Below, piece by piece: positions 56,827 through 64,000 of a stretch of 64,000 nucleotides of DNA (the stretch's first letter is position 1; each line of letters begins with the position of its first letter). The translations under genes were made by a program, and so were the position numbers. The DNA is from an uncultured Mycoplasmatota bacterium (GTDB taxonomy: Bacteria > Bacillota_I > Bacilli_A > RF39 > UBA660): contig UQXO01000006.1 of assembly GCA_900545005.1 (NCBI GenBank), positions 1 to 64,000 of the forward strand, given 5' to 3'. The notes below the pieces were generated by a model. The model was not told the DNA's origin, searched no databases, and saw nothing but the letters and a program-made list of their open reading frames with translations.

Positions 56827-57426
56827 ATGGAAAAGTTTATCAATAATTTGTATAGTAATAGTAATTTTCCTATTATATTGTTTTCATTAATTGGAATTTT
56901 TATTGTTTTGTTTATTATTACGCTTATTTTAGCCCTTAGAGATGCTAAGAAGTATAGTAAGGAAGAAGAGTTAAATAGTAAAGAGAAGAAAGATTTAGAG
57001 GAAAGTCCTAAGGAAGAGAAAGAAGAAACTCATTTTGAGGATATAACTTTTAATGATGAAGAGAAGCCTAAAGAGGATGAGACTACTTTTGAGGGAATAT
57101 CTTTTGATGATAAAAATTTAGATGATGATAAAGATACTAAAGATGATGAAGATACTAAAGAAGAGGTAATTGAAGAGACAACAACTGAGATTCCCGTTTT
57201 AAAAGATGAGGAAATTAGTAATTTTGAAGAGTTTTTCTTAGAGAATTTAAAAGATAAGAAAGATAATGTCTTTGATTTTAGTAAGATTGAAGATAAAAAA
57301 GCTACTGAGAAGTTAGAAAATAATGAGTTAGATTTTAATAGTGATATTGAAATGGAGCTTCCTAAGAAAAAGACTGATTATTCCTTTAAAAATATTGATG
57401 GTGAGTCTTATAAGATTAATAAGTAA
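56827..57426 (+). CDS. Membrane-anchored acidic disordered protein
   Basis: 199 residues: one membrane segment (about 14-37), then ~160 residues of Asp/Glu/Lys-rich low complexity, with short motifs HFEDITFNDEE, TFEGISFDDK and VFDFSKIED. Likely last gene of the Tad-like operon (58 bases after TadC). The motifs resemble those of the coiled-coil protein at 22785. Not a known pilus component. Confidence 0.6.
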   Translation: MEKFINNLYSNSNFPIILFSLIGIFIVLFIITLILALRDAKKYSKEEELNSKEKKDLEESPKEEKEETHFEDITFNDEEKPKEDETTFEGISFDDKNLDDDKDTKDDEDTKEEVIEETTTEIPVLKDEEISNFEEFFLENLKDKKDNVFDFSKIEDKKATEKLENNELDFNSDIEMELPKKKTDYSFKNIDGESYKINK

Positions 57427-57480
57427 GAAAGAGTGGATCTATTAATTTAGGTTCCTTTTTTAATCTTTTACAATAACTTC

Positions 57481-57568
57481 AGCCAAAATGTAAAATGAAA
57501 ACCAGCCAAAATGTAAAATGAAAGCCAGCCAAAATGTAAAATGAAAGCCAGCCAAAATGTAAAATGAC
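57481..57568 (+). repeat. Tandem array B: four 23-bp repeats
   Basis: AGCCAAAATGTAAAATG begins units at 57481, 57504, 57527 and 57550; copies 2 and 3 are identical, copy 4 lacks its end. It lies about 110 bases upstream of the AAA_14 ATPase gene. Period equals that of array A at 49.3 kb though the sequence differs. Confidence 0.95.
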
Positions 57569-57652
57569 TAAAAAATAAGCAATGGATAAAGTAACATTCA
57601 TTTGAAAAAATTTATGTTCGATGATGATATTCCTTTGAAAAAATTGAAATAG

Positions 57653-57661
57653 TGATATAAT
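57653..57661 (+). promoter_or_regulatory. Extended -10 promoter of the AAA_14 gene
   Basis: TGATATAAT only 18 bases before ATG 57679. Confidence 0.5.
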
Positions 57662-57678
57662 AAGATTAGGTGATGAAG

Positions 57679-58977
57679 ATGTTAAAAAGAAAAATTATTA
57701 AAAATTTAGTTGAATGGAAAGAAAATCATCAGAATAATTGTTTGCTTTTAATTGGAGCTCGTCAGGTTGGTAAGACTTATATTTTAAAGACTTTTGCTAA
57801 TCAATATTATGAGAAAGTTATATATATTAATTTTATTGAGAATGCTAGTTATATAGATATTTTTAATGGTAATTTAGATACGGAAACGATTATTAAGAAG
57901 ATGTCTTTAGTAGTTCCTAATTCTTTGATTATTCCAGGTAAGACAATTATTATTCTAGATGATATTCAAATGTGTGAGAATGCTATTACGGCTTTGAAAT
58001 TTTTGGCTCAAAATCAAGATTTTGACTGTATAGCTTCTGGGTCTTTACTGAGAATAACTTATAATAGAGTAGTGTCTTTTCCTGTTGGGTATGTTGAAAG
58101 ATTAGATATGAATTCGCTAGATTTTGAAGAGTTTTGTTGGGCAAATGGTGTTGATGAGGCAGCAATCGATTATCTAAAAGAATTTTATATTAGTAAGAAA
58201 ACCGTACCAGATAGTATTCATAAGCGAATGATGGAATTGTTTAAAGAATACATTGTTGTCGGCGGGATGCCTAGAGTTGTTGATGACTTTGTAAATAATC
58301 ATAATTTTGAACAGGTATTGAAACTCCAAAGAAATATTATTATGGATTATAAAGACGATATTGTAAAATATGCAAGTATTAATGATAAATCTAAAATTAG
58401 AGATTGTTTTAATTCAATTCCTAAACATTTATCCCAAGAAAATAAGAAGTTTAGATATAATTTGGTAAATAAAGGGGCTACTTCAGAAAAGTATAAAGGG
58501 GCTTTAGAGTGGCTTTCGGATGCCGGAATAATAAGTTTTTGTTACAATCTATCTAAGCCGGAAGCCCCATTAGAGGGATTTAGTAAAGAAGATGTTTTTA
58601 AAGTTTATATGAAAGATACGGGGTTATTGGTATCAATGCTTGATGATGGGACAAATCTAGAGATAATTAATGGTAATCTTGGTATTTATAAAGGTGCTAT
58701 ATACGAAAATATTATTGCAGATATCTTTAATAAGAGTGGTAAAAAGCTTTATTATTTTGAGTATAATTCAACTTTAGAAGTAGACTTTATTATAAAATAT
58801 CAAGGAAAAATTACAGCTGTAGAAGTGAAGGCGGCTGATAATACGAAGTCAAAATCTTTGAACTCGTTAATAGATAATTGGCATTTAGAACAAGGAATAA
58901 AATTATCAAGTAAAAATGTTGGTAGTACAAGAGATAAAATTATTAATTTGCCATTATATATGAGTATGTTTTTATAG
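57679..58977 (+). CDS. AAA_14 / DUF4143 ATPase
   Basis: 432 residues. N-terminal AAA_14 ATPase: Walker A IGARQVGKTYILK, Walker B I-I-I-L-D-D-I-Q, sensor-like I-A-S-G-S-L-L. C-terminal DUF4143 with a PD-(D/E)xK-like end: E-V-D-F-I-I...A-V-E-V-K-A. The family is abundant in gut bacteria and of unproven function; nuclease/ATPase roles in defence or TA-like behaviour have been suggested from the fold. Single gene with own promoter and terminator behind array B, a mobile-cassette look. Start 57679 has AGGTGA upstream. Confidence 0.85.
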   Translation: MLKRKIIKNLVEWKENHQNNCLLLIGARQVGKTYILKTFANQYYEKVIYINFIENASYIDIFNGNLDTETIIKKMSLVVPNSLIIPGKTIIILDDIQMCENAITALKFLAQNQDFDCIASGSLLRITYNRVVSFPVGYVERLDMNSLDFEEFCWANGVDEAAIDYLKEFYISKKTVPDSIHKRMMELFKEYIVVGGMPRVVDDFVNNHNFEQVLKLQRNIIMDYKDDIVKYASINDKSKIRDCFNSIPKHLSQENKKFRYNLVNKGATSEKYKGALEWLSDAGIISFCYNLSKPEAPLEGFSKEDVFKVYMKDTGLLVSMLDDGTNLEIINGNLGIYKGAIYENIIADIFNKSGKKLYYFEYNSTLEVDFIIKYQGKITAVEVKAADNTKSKSLNSLIDNWHLEQGIKLSSKNVGSTRDKIINLPLYMSMFL

Positions 58978-59003
58978 AAGAACCTAAGACTGGGTTCTTT
59001 TTT
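58977..59003 (+). terminator. Terminator after the AAA_14 gene
   Basis: AAGAACC pairs with GGGTTCTT, followed by T-run. Confidence 0.7.
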
Positions 59004-59059
59004 AGATAGATATTGTCAAATAATGAGATATATGGTTAAATAAAGAAACGGTGATATTA

Positions 59060-59614
59060 ATGGAGATAAGTGAAATCAAAGAAGTATTAAAGAAGAATGG
59101 GGTTTATAAGAATTATTTAATCAAGGATAAGGATGTTATAAGGAATAGTTTTAATAGGAGTAGGATTAGTTTTAAAGAGGCTTTAGTCTTAGGAGATATA
59201 GATAGTCTTGATACGGGAATTAATGGAGTTGAAGAGGATATTTTAAAGACTATGGATAGTCTTAAAGATGTAGATTATTCTAGTTTAGAGTTTAGTGTTT
59301 GTGGGGGTATCTTAGTGAAGAGTGATACTAATGATATTAGGTATATTGATGATTTATTTTTCTATAGATTAATTATTTATCCTTTAGAAGAAGTTAATGG
59401 TGGGTATAAAAGAATTCCTGGGAAGGGAAAAGTTTATGAGAAGAGAGTGGGAAGTCTTTTTAAGATTATTCATTTTAGGGACTTATTAACTGTCTTAGAG
59501 AAGTTAGATTTATTACCGGAGTATCTTGATGATGATTATTTTGATATTTTGAATAAAGGTTTCTTAAGTAGTGGTAAACCGATATTATTTAGAAGAGTCC
59601 TAAAGAAGAATTAG
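59060..59614 (+). CDS. Hypothetical protein, 184 residues
   Basis: Not recognised. Soluble, mixed alpha/beta, no Cys pairs except single C; contains G-G-Y-K-R-I-P-G-K-G-K-V-Y and a helical start. Start at 59060 after GGTGATATTA. Its stop is inside the terminator stem. Confidence 0.6.
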   Translation: MEISEIKEVLKKNGVYKNYLIKDKDVIRNSFNRSRISFKEALVLGDIDSLDTGINGVEEDILKTMDSLKDVDYSSLEFSVCGGILVKSDTNDIRYIDDLFFYRLIIYPLEEVNGGYKRIPGKGKVYEKRVGSLFKIIHFRDLLTVLEKLDLLPEYLDDDYFDILNKGFLSSGKPILFRRVLKKN

Positions 59615-59627
59615 GACTTTTTATTTT
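59596..59627 (+). terminator. Terminator overlapping the 3' end of the preceding gene
   Basis: AGTCCTAA pairs with TTAGGACT around a 7-base loop, followed by TTTTATTTT; the upstream stop codon (59612-59614) is in the 3' arm. Confidence 0.75.
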
Positions 59628-59631
59628 CTTG

Positions 59632-59640
59632 TGATACAAT
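59632..59640 (+). promoter_or_regulatory. Extended -10 promoter of the two-component operon
   Basis: TGATACAAT, 24 bases before the response regulator ATG. Confidence 0.5.
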
Positions 59641-59664
59641 AAGCTTATTAGAAGTGGGGTATTT

Positions 59665-60345
59665 ATGATAAATATTTTAGTAGTGGAAGATGATGTTAAT
59701 TTACTTAATATTATAAAGAAAAATTTAGAACGCGAGGGATATATTGTTTATACAGCTTTAGATGGGAAAAAGGGGTTAGAAGTCCTAGATAATGTGCATA
59801 TAGATTTGATTATTTTAGATTTAATGTTACCGGGAGTAGATGGGTATGAATTTACGAAAAGAGTAAGAAAAACGGAAGAAAATTTACCTATCTTAATGAC
59901 GACGGCTAAGAGTTTGATGGAAGATAAAAGAATTGCTTTTTTAACAGGGGTTGATGATTATATGACTAAACCTTTGGAAATGGAAGAGTTACTTTTAAGA
60001 GTTAAGGCTTTATTAAGAAGAAGTAAAATTTTAGCAGAAAGGAAAATTGTTATTGGAAAAGTGGTTGTTGATTGTGATGCTATGACAGTAAGAAGAGGTA
60101 CACAAGTAACGGAGTTAACGCAAAAAGAGTTTGCTCTTCTTTATAAGTTACTTTCTTATCCGAATAAAATATTTACTAGAAATCAGCTGATGGATGAGAT
60201 ATGGGGTTATGAATCCAATAGTGATGATCGCACTATCGATGCTCATATTAATCGTCTTCGTCGCAAGTTTGAAAATTATCCGGAATTTGAAATAAAATCA
60301 GTGCGAGGATTAGGGTATAAGGTGGTTAAGAATGAAAAAAATTAA
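59665..60345 (+). CDS. OmpR/PhoB-family response regulator
   Basis: 226 residues. Receiver with E-D-D, phosphoacceptor Asp in I-I-L-D-L-M-L-P, T-T-A, and K in T-K-P-L. Winged-helix output: L-T-Q-K-E-F-A-L-L, TRNQLMDEIWGYE, D-R-T-I-D-A-H-I-N-R-L-R-R-K. Overlaps the kinase gene by 14 bases. Target genes unknown. Confidence 0.92.
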   Translation: MINILVVEDDVNLLNIIKKNLEREGYIVYTALDGKKGLEVLDNVHIDLIILDLMLPGVDGYEFTKRVRKTEENLPILMTTAKSLMEDKRIAFLTGVDDYMTKPLEMEELLLRVKALLRRSKILAERKIVIGKVVVDCDAMTVRRGTQVTELTQKEFALLYKLLSYPNKIFTRNQLMDEIWGYESNSDDRTIDAHINRLRRKFENYPEFEIKSVRGLGYKVVKNEKN

Positions 60346-61396
60346 AAAACGGGATATTGATATAAAAACTAATCAAAAATTGCCTCTTTATTTTACCGCT
60401 TTAGCGTTTCTTACTTTTGCAGCCATTATTATAGCATTGAGTTTTTTAATTTTTATCGGGAATAAAATATTAGGCTGGGATTATATGATTGATCTTCATC
60501 AATCACAGTTTTGGGTTTTGGTCTTTATGGCTATTGTCTTAATTGGGGTTATTGCATCTATCTTAATTGGAAGACCAATCTTAAAGGGAATTAAGGAGAT
60601 ATCTAATTCGACAAAGAAAATTAGTGAAGGTGATTTCTCCGTAAGAATTAGCGAGAATAAGACCAAGTTTTTGGGACGTCTTTCCCATGATTTTAATCAG
60701 ATGGCTAAAGAATTAGAAGGGGTTAAAATCTTAAGAAATGATTTTATTAATAATTTTTCCCATGAATTTAAGACTCCTATTAGTTCGATTAAAAATTATG
60801 CCGAAGAGTTAAGAAATAATAATTTGACTAAAGAAGAAAAAGATAAGTATTTAGATATTATTATTAAAGAAGCAACGCGTCTTTCTAATTTATCAAATAG
60901 TATTTTATATTTATCGAAAGTTGAAAAGCAAAGTATTTTAACGGATAAGAGTAATTATGATGTTGGGGAACAAATAAGACAAGCTATTCTTTTAGAGATG
61001 CAAAAGATTGAAGAGAAGAATTTAGAATTAGATTTAGATATTTTAGATTATAAATTATGTCTTAATGAGGATAGTATTGAGCAGGTATGGATTAATATTT
61101 TAGATAATGCGATTAAGTTTAGTGATAAGGATAAGTCTTTGTATATTACTAGTTATCTGGAAGATAATTGGTATGTGGTTAAATTTAAGGATGAGGGAAT
61201 AGGAATACCAGATGATGATTTACCATTTGTATTTGAAAAGTTTTATAAGGCTGATAAGTCTCATTCAGAAGAGGGAAATGGTCTAGGGCTTTCCTTAGTT
61301 AAAAGAATTATTGAACTTCATAAAGGAAGTATTGAGATAAAAAGTAAGGTGGGTTTAGGGACTGTGGTTATCGTTAAATTACCTATTGATAATTAA
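60332..61396 (+). CDS. Membrane sensor histidine kinase
   Basis: 354 residues. Two membrane segments (about 17-42 and 61-84) with only a short outside loop, HAMP linker, HisKA with N-F-S-H-E-F-K-T-P-I-S-S-I, N-box N-I-L-D-N-A-I-K-F-S, D-E-G-I-G-I-P and G-N-G-L-G-L-S. Partner of the overlapping regulator. The tiny sensory loop suggests a signal sensed in the membrane or via a partner. Confidence 0.92.
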   Translation: MKKIKKRDIDIKTNQKLPLYFTALAFLTFAAIIIALSFLIFIGNKILGWDYMIDLHQSQFWVLVFMAIVLIGVIASILIGRPILKGIKEISNSTKKISEGDFSVRISENKTKFLGRLSHDFNQMAKELEGVKILRNDFINNFSHEFKTPISSIKNYAEELRNNNLTKEEKDKYLDIIIKEATRLSNLSNSILYLSKVEKQSILTDKSNYDVGEQIRQAILLEMQKIEEKNLELDLDILDYKLCLNEDSIEQVWINILDNAIKFSDKDKSLYITSYLEDNWYVVKFKDEGIGIPDDDLPFVFEKFYKADKSHSEEGNGLGLSLVKRIIELHKGSIEIKSKVGLGTVVIVKLPIDN

Positions 61397-61415
61397 ATTC
61401 GATTGATAAATACCA

Positions 61416-61481
61416 ATATCTTTTCTCACAGGAAAAGATATCGGCATTTTTGGTGTTATCTTTTCCCACATGAAAAGATAA
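61416..61481. repeat. Twin palindromes upstream of the orphan AbiEi gene
   Basis: Two 26-base palindromes (61416-61441, 61456-61481), arms TATCTTTTC and GAAAAGATA, loops TCACAG and CCACAT. Starts are 40 bases apart, about four helical turns. The first could also serve as a terminator for the kinase gene. Confidence 0.85.
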
Positions 61482-61535
61482 ATGGTACTTTTTCGAAAAA
61501 ATCCCGTATTTTAGGCAAAAATCCCAAAAAAATTT

Positions 61536-61563
61536 TTGCAAATACGATTAAATTGGCTATAAT
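61536..61563 (+). promoter_or_regulatory. Promoter of the orphan AbiEi gene
   Basis: TTGCAA, 16-base spacer, TATAAT; GAAAGGAAC and ATG follow. Confidence 0.6.
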
Positions 61564-61586
61564 ATAATCGTGAAAGGAACAAAGTT

Positions 61587-62174
61587 ATGAATTACGAAAA
61601 CAAAATTTTAAATCTTTTTAATAATGGCTTTCTTAGAAATAAAGATCTTGTTGACAATAATATTCCAAGCGTTTATCTTACAAGATTAGTAAATAATAAT
61701 GTTATCGAAAGAGTTAGCAGAGGTCTATATGTAAGGACTAATAGCCTGCCAAATGACTTAGTAATTTTACAAAATAAGAGCAAAAATGCTATTTATTCTA
61801 ATATGACTGCTTTATATTTATATGGCTTTTCAGATAGGTTACCAATTAAGTATGATATTACAGTTAATTCTGGTTATAATGGAAGTCTTCAAGAAGTTGA
61901 TAATGTGAATCTCTTTTATACAAAGAAAGAATTATTGAATTTGGGGGAAATTGTTTATAGATTAGATTCTGGAAATCTTATCAAAGTTTATAATTTAGAA
62001 AGAACAATTTGTGATGTTATTAAAAATAAGAATAGATTAGATCAAGAACTTGTCAATAAAGCTCTCAGAAAATATTTTTATAGTAAAGAGAAAAATACTT
62101 TAAAATTATATGAGTATGCTAAAAAGATGAAGATTTATAAAAAAGTTAGAAGTGCATTTGAAATATTAGGGTAA
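61587..62174 (+). CDS. Orphan AbiEi-like regulator
   Basis: 195 residues, colinear with the antitoxin at 51563: winged helix (FLRNKDLVDNNIPSVYLTRL, V-S-R-G-L-Y), A-I-Y-S-N-M-T-A-L-Y, Y-D-I-T-V, Y-N-L-E-R-T-I-C-D-V-I-K. No AbiEii gene follows; the next start is 93 bases on and encodes an acyl ligase. It may be a solitary repressor, a remnant, or an anti-toxin acting in trans. Confidence 0.8.
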   Translation: MNYENKILNLFNNGFLRNKDLVDNNIPSVYLTRLVNNNVIERVSRGLYVRTNSLPNDLVILQNKSKNAIYSNMTALYLYGFSDRLPIKYDITVNSGYNGSLQEVDNVNLFYTKKELLNLGEIVYRLDSGNLIKVYNLERTICDVIKNKNRLDQELVNKALRKYFYSKEKNTLKLYEYAKKMKIYKKVRSAFEILG

Positions 62175-62267
62175 ATTAGATAACAGCTATCTTAATGACT
62201 AAATTGCATTTCACATTCAGTTCATTTTTAGATAGTATAATAAAATAGTTTGAGATGGAGATATTCT

Positions 62268-63842
62268 ATGAAGAAAAATTATGCTTATTATGAGAATCCT
62301 AAGATTAGTTCTTTTAAGGAGTTAATGAATCTTAGTATATTAAATCCAGAAGATATAGCGTTTTCTTATTTAGATAAGAATAAGGTTAAAGTTTCCAAGA
62401 CTTATCAAGAGTTTTATGATGAGGTAAGACTAGTTAGTAATTATATGGCTAATCTTTATAATAATAAACATTTAGGACTTATTGGAAATAATTCTTATGA
62501 TTTTTTAGTAATATTTATGAGTATTGTTATCAGTGGGAATTGTGCGGTTATTATTGATAAAGATTTGGATTCTAATGATATAAAGAAGATGCTTAAGAAT
62601 ACGAATACTAATACTTGTTTTTATTCTAAAGAGTATTGTGATAATTTAAGTGGGATTGGTAGTAAGATGTATCCTATTGAAGAGATTGATACTTATAAGA
62701 GTGAGAAAGATTTTATTAGATTTACTAATCCTAAGGATTGTAGGGTGATTTTCTTTACTTCGGGGACTACCGGTTTTAATAAAGCTGTTATGTTAAGTGA
62801 GGAGAATATTTGTTTTGATATATGGTCTCTAGCTAGTCTTTTTAAGCCGAATGGAGGAGTTTATGCAGTATTACCTTTTCATCATTCTTTTGGGCTTATT
62901 ACGGGGATTTTAAAACCTTTTTATTATCATGAGCCTATATTTATCAATAGTAGTCTTAAGTCCTTACAAAAAGAAATGAAGATAGCGAGTCCTAATACGA
63001 TGTTTGTAGTTCCGGTATTTATAGAAACTTTCTATAAGAGTATATGGGCTATGGCTCGTCGGACTAAGCAAGATAAGAAGTTAAAATTAGGACTTAAGTT
63101 ATCTAATAGTCTTTTAAAAGTTGGTATTGATATTCGGGCTAAGTTATTTAAAGCAATTAGAGATGAGTTTGGGGGGCACTTAGAATACTTTATTTGTGGG
63201 GGTGCTTATTTAGATAGTAAGTATGTTAAGTGGTTTCGCAGTATTGGGATTGAAATATTAAATGGGTATGGGATTACGGAATGTAGTCCGGTTGTAGCTG
63301 TTAATCGTAATTTCTATGGTAAAGATGGCTCGGTTGGTTTAGTTGGTCGGAATATTGAGGTAAAAGTTGTTGATGAGGAGATTCTTGTTAAGGGTAAGAA
63401 TGTGATGCTTGGGTACTATGGGGATACTAAAAGTACCAAAGAAGTTTTAAGCGATGGGTGGTTTAAAACGGGGGACTTAGGATATATTGATAAAGATGGG
63501 TTTCTCTTTATTACGGGGAGAAAAAAGAATTTGATTATCTTATCGAATGGGGAGAATATCTTACCGGAGATGATAGAAGAAAAACTTTTAAAAGATAAAG
63601 GGGTATGTGAGGTAGTAGTAGATTCTTTAAATAATCAGTTAGTAGCATATATATATCCTAATGAAGAGTATTTAGGAAATATTACTTACTTTAATAATTT
63701 GATTTATCGATATAATAAGAGTGTTCCTAAGAATCATCAGATTAGTAAGTGTATTTTAAGAACAAGAGAATTTAAGAAAAATAATAATCATAAGATTTTA
63801 AGAAATAAAGTGATGGAGGATAATAATGAAAATATTAACTAG
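62268..63842 (+). CDS. Acyl-AMP ligase / acyl-CoA synthetase-like enzyme
   Basis: 524 residues of the ANL superfamily. Motifs: FFTSGTTGFNKAVM (AMP/ATP loop), P-F-H-H-S-F-G, G-Y-G-I-T-E-C-S-P-V, W-F-K-T-G-D-L-G and GRKKNLIILSNGENI. It activates a carboxylic acid as the adenylate. The ACP gene overlaps its 3' end by 17 bases, so the acyl group is likely passed to that ACP rather than CoA. Start at 62268, with GATGGAGA upstream. Confidence 0.85.
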   Translation: MKKNYAYYENPKISSFKELMNLSILNPEDIAFSYLDKNKVKVSKTYQEFYDEVRLVSNYMANLYNNKHLGLIGNNSYDFLVIFMSIVISGNCAVIIDKDLDSNDIKKMLKNTNTNTCFYSKEYCDNLSGIGSKMYPIEEIDTYKSEKDFIRFTNPKDCRVIFFTSGTTGFNKAVMLSEENICFDIWSLASLFKPNGGVYAVLPFHHSFGLITGILKPFYYHEPIFINSSLKSLQKEMKIASPNTMFVVPVFIETFYKSIWAMARRTKQDKKLKLGLKLSNSLLKVGIDIRAKLFKAIRDEFGGHLEYFICGGAYLDSKYVKWFRSIGIEILNGYGITECSPVVAVNRNFYGKDGSVGLVGRNIEVKVVDEEILVKGKNVMLGYYGDTKSTKEVLSDGWFKTGDLGYIDKDGFLFITGRKKNLIILSNGENILPEMIEEKLLKDKGVCEVVVDSLNNQLVAYIYPNEEYLGNITYFNNLIYRYNKSVPKNHQISKCILRTREFKKNNNHKILRNKVMEDNNENIN

Positions 63843-64000
63843 TGATGTTATTAAATTAATTAGTGAGGTTTGTGAGATTCCGGAAGAAAAGATTAGTGAG
63901 AAGTCTAATTTAATGACGGATTTAGAGTTAGAGTCTTTAGATATAGTGACTTTGATTAGTGAATGTGAAGATAAGTATCATTTAACAATACCTGATAAGG
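63826..64000 (+). CDS. Acyl carrier protein (cut by window end)
   Basis: 58 codons visible: MKILTSDVIKLISEVCEIPEEK..., with the phosphopantetheine-site context E-L-E-S-L-D-I-V (Ser in ESLD where ACPs have DSLD). ATGGAGGATAA upstream. Dedicated to the ligase by gene overlap; distinct from the fatty-acid-synthesis ACP by sequence, though this cannot be proven here. Confidence 0.85.
   Translation, partial: MKILTSDVIKLISEVCEIPEEKISEKSNLMTDLELESLDIVTLISECEDKYHLTIPDK

Noticed and set aside
57481..57568. Short regular repeats as a CRISPR array
   Set aside because: The 23-bp units are directly contiguous with no unique spacers, and no cas gene is nearby. The same holds for 49295-49385.
1..64000. 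TGA read as tryptophan (Mollicutes code)
   Set aside because: TGA ends several genes (for example abiEi at 52151-52153 and the small ORF at 28373) and Trp positions use TGG, so the standard bacterial code fits.

Overview
The window is a 64 kb piece of the chromosome of an AT-rich low-GC Gram-positive bacterium (Bacillota). It most resembles the uncultured gut lineages near the Bacilli/Mollicutes branch. The reasons are the Bacillus-type S10-spc-alpha ribosomal order, PolC plus DnaE replicases, a Spo0A homologue, Prp with an N-terminally extended L27, RNase Y, AGGAGG ribosome binding sites, and TGA used as a stop codon. Species cannot be named from the sequence. Nearly everything is on the + strand, so this looks like one leading-strand arm.

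Layout. 1-0.4 kb: start of an IS1182-type transposase (minus strand). 0.4-8.4 kb: a nucleoside kinase and glycolytic genes (gap, pgk, gpmI) interspersed with a membrane-anchored XRE regulator and a Spo0A homologue. 8.5-22.7 kb: ribosomal protein supercluster from rpsJ to rplQ with secY, adk, map, infA, rpmJ and rpoA; rpmD is absent. 22.8-29.2 kb: acidic coiled-coil protein, tmRNA (minus strand) with a promoter back to back with that of a Tat-signal protein, a large Cys-rich surface protein, and an HPt-receiver protein. 29.3-49.3 kb: recA, a class A PBP, rny, rluB-type synthase, U32 protein, glycosyltransferase, dnaE overlapping polC, rplU-prp-rpmA, and a HerA-type ATPase.

49.3-53.0 kb is an accessory island and the most unusual part. 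It holds a four-copy 23-bp tandem array, then a membrane-anchored protein whose last ~40 codons look like a diversity-generating retroelement (DGR) variable region (about 64% GC in a ~30% GC background, conserved V-F-x-V / A-V-R-P-V-L frame). Downstream are GC-rich hairpins, one an exact 8-bp stem with a GTAA loop. An AbiEi/AbiEii toxin-antitoxin pair follows. Three palindromes sharing the arms TTAAATGAT and ATCATTTAA bound the two units, and the two around AbiE are nearly identical over 50 bp. No reverse transcriptase or template repeat is in the window, so any diversification must act in trans.

53.2-57.4 kb: a reduced Tad/type-IV-pilus-like operon (CpaE-, CpaF-, TadB- and TadC-like) in which the CpaF-like ATPase has lost its catalytic motifs. 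57.4-64 kb: a second four-copy 23-bp array in front of an AAA_14/DUF4143 ATPase, an unknown protein, a two-component system, an orphan AbiEi-like regulator behind twin palindromes, and an acyl-AMP ligase overlapping an acyl carrier protein gene cut by the window end.

All functions are read by eye from motifs and order; no database search was run.
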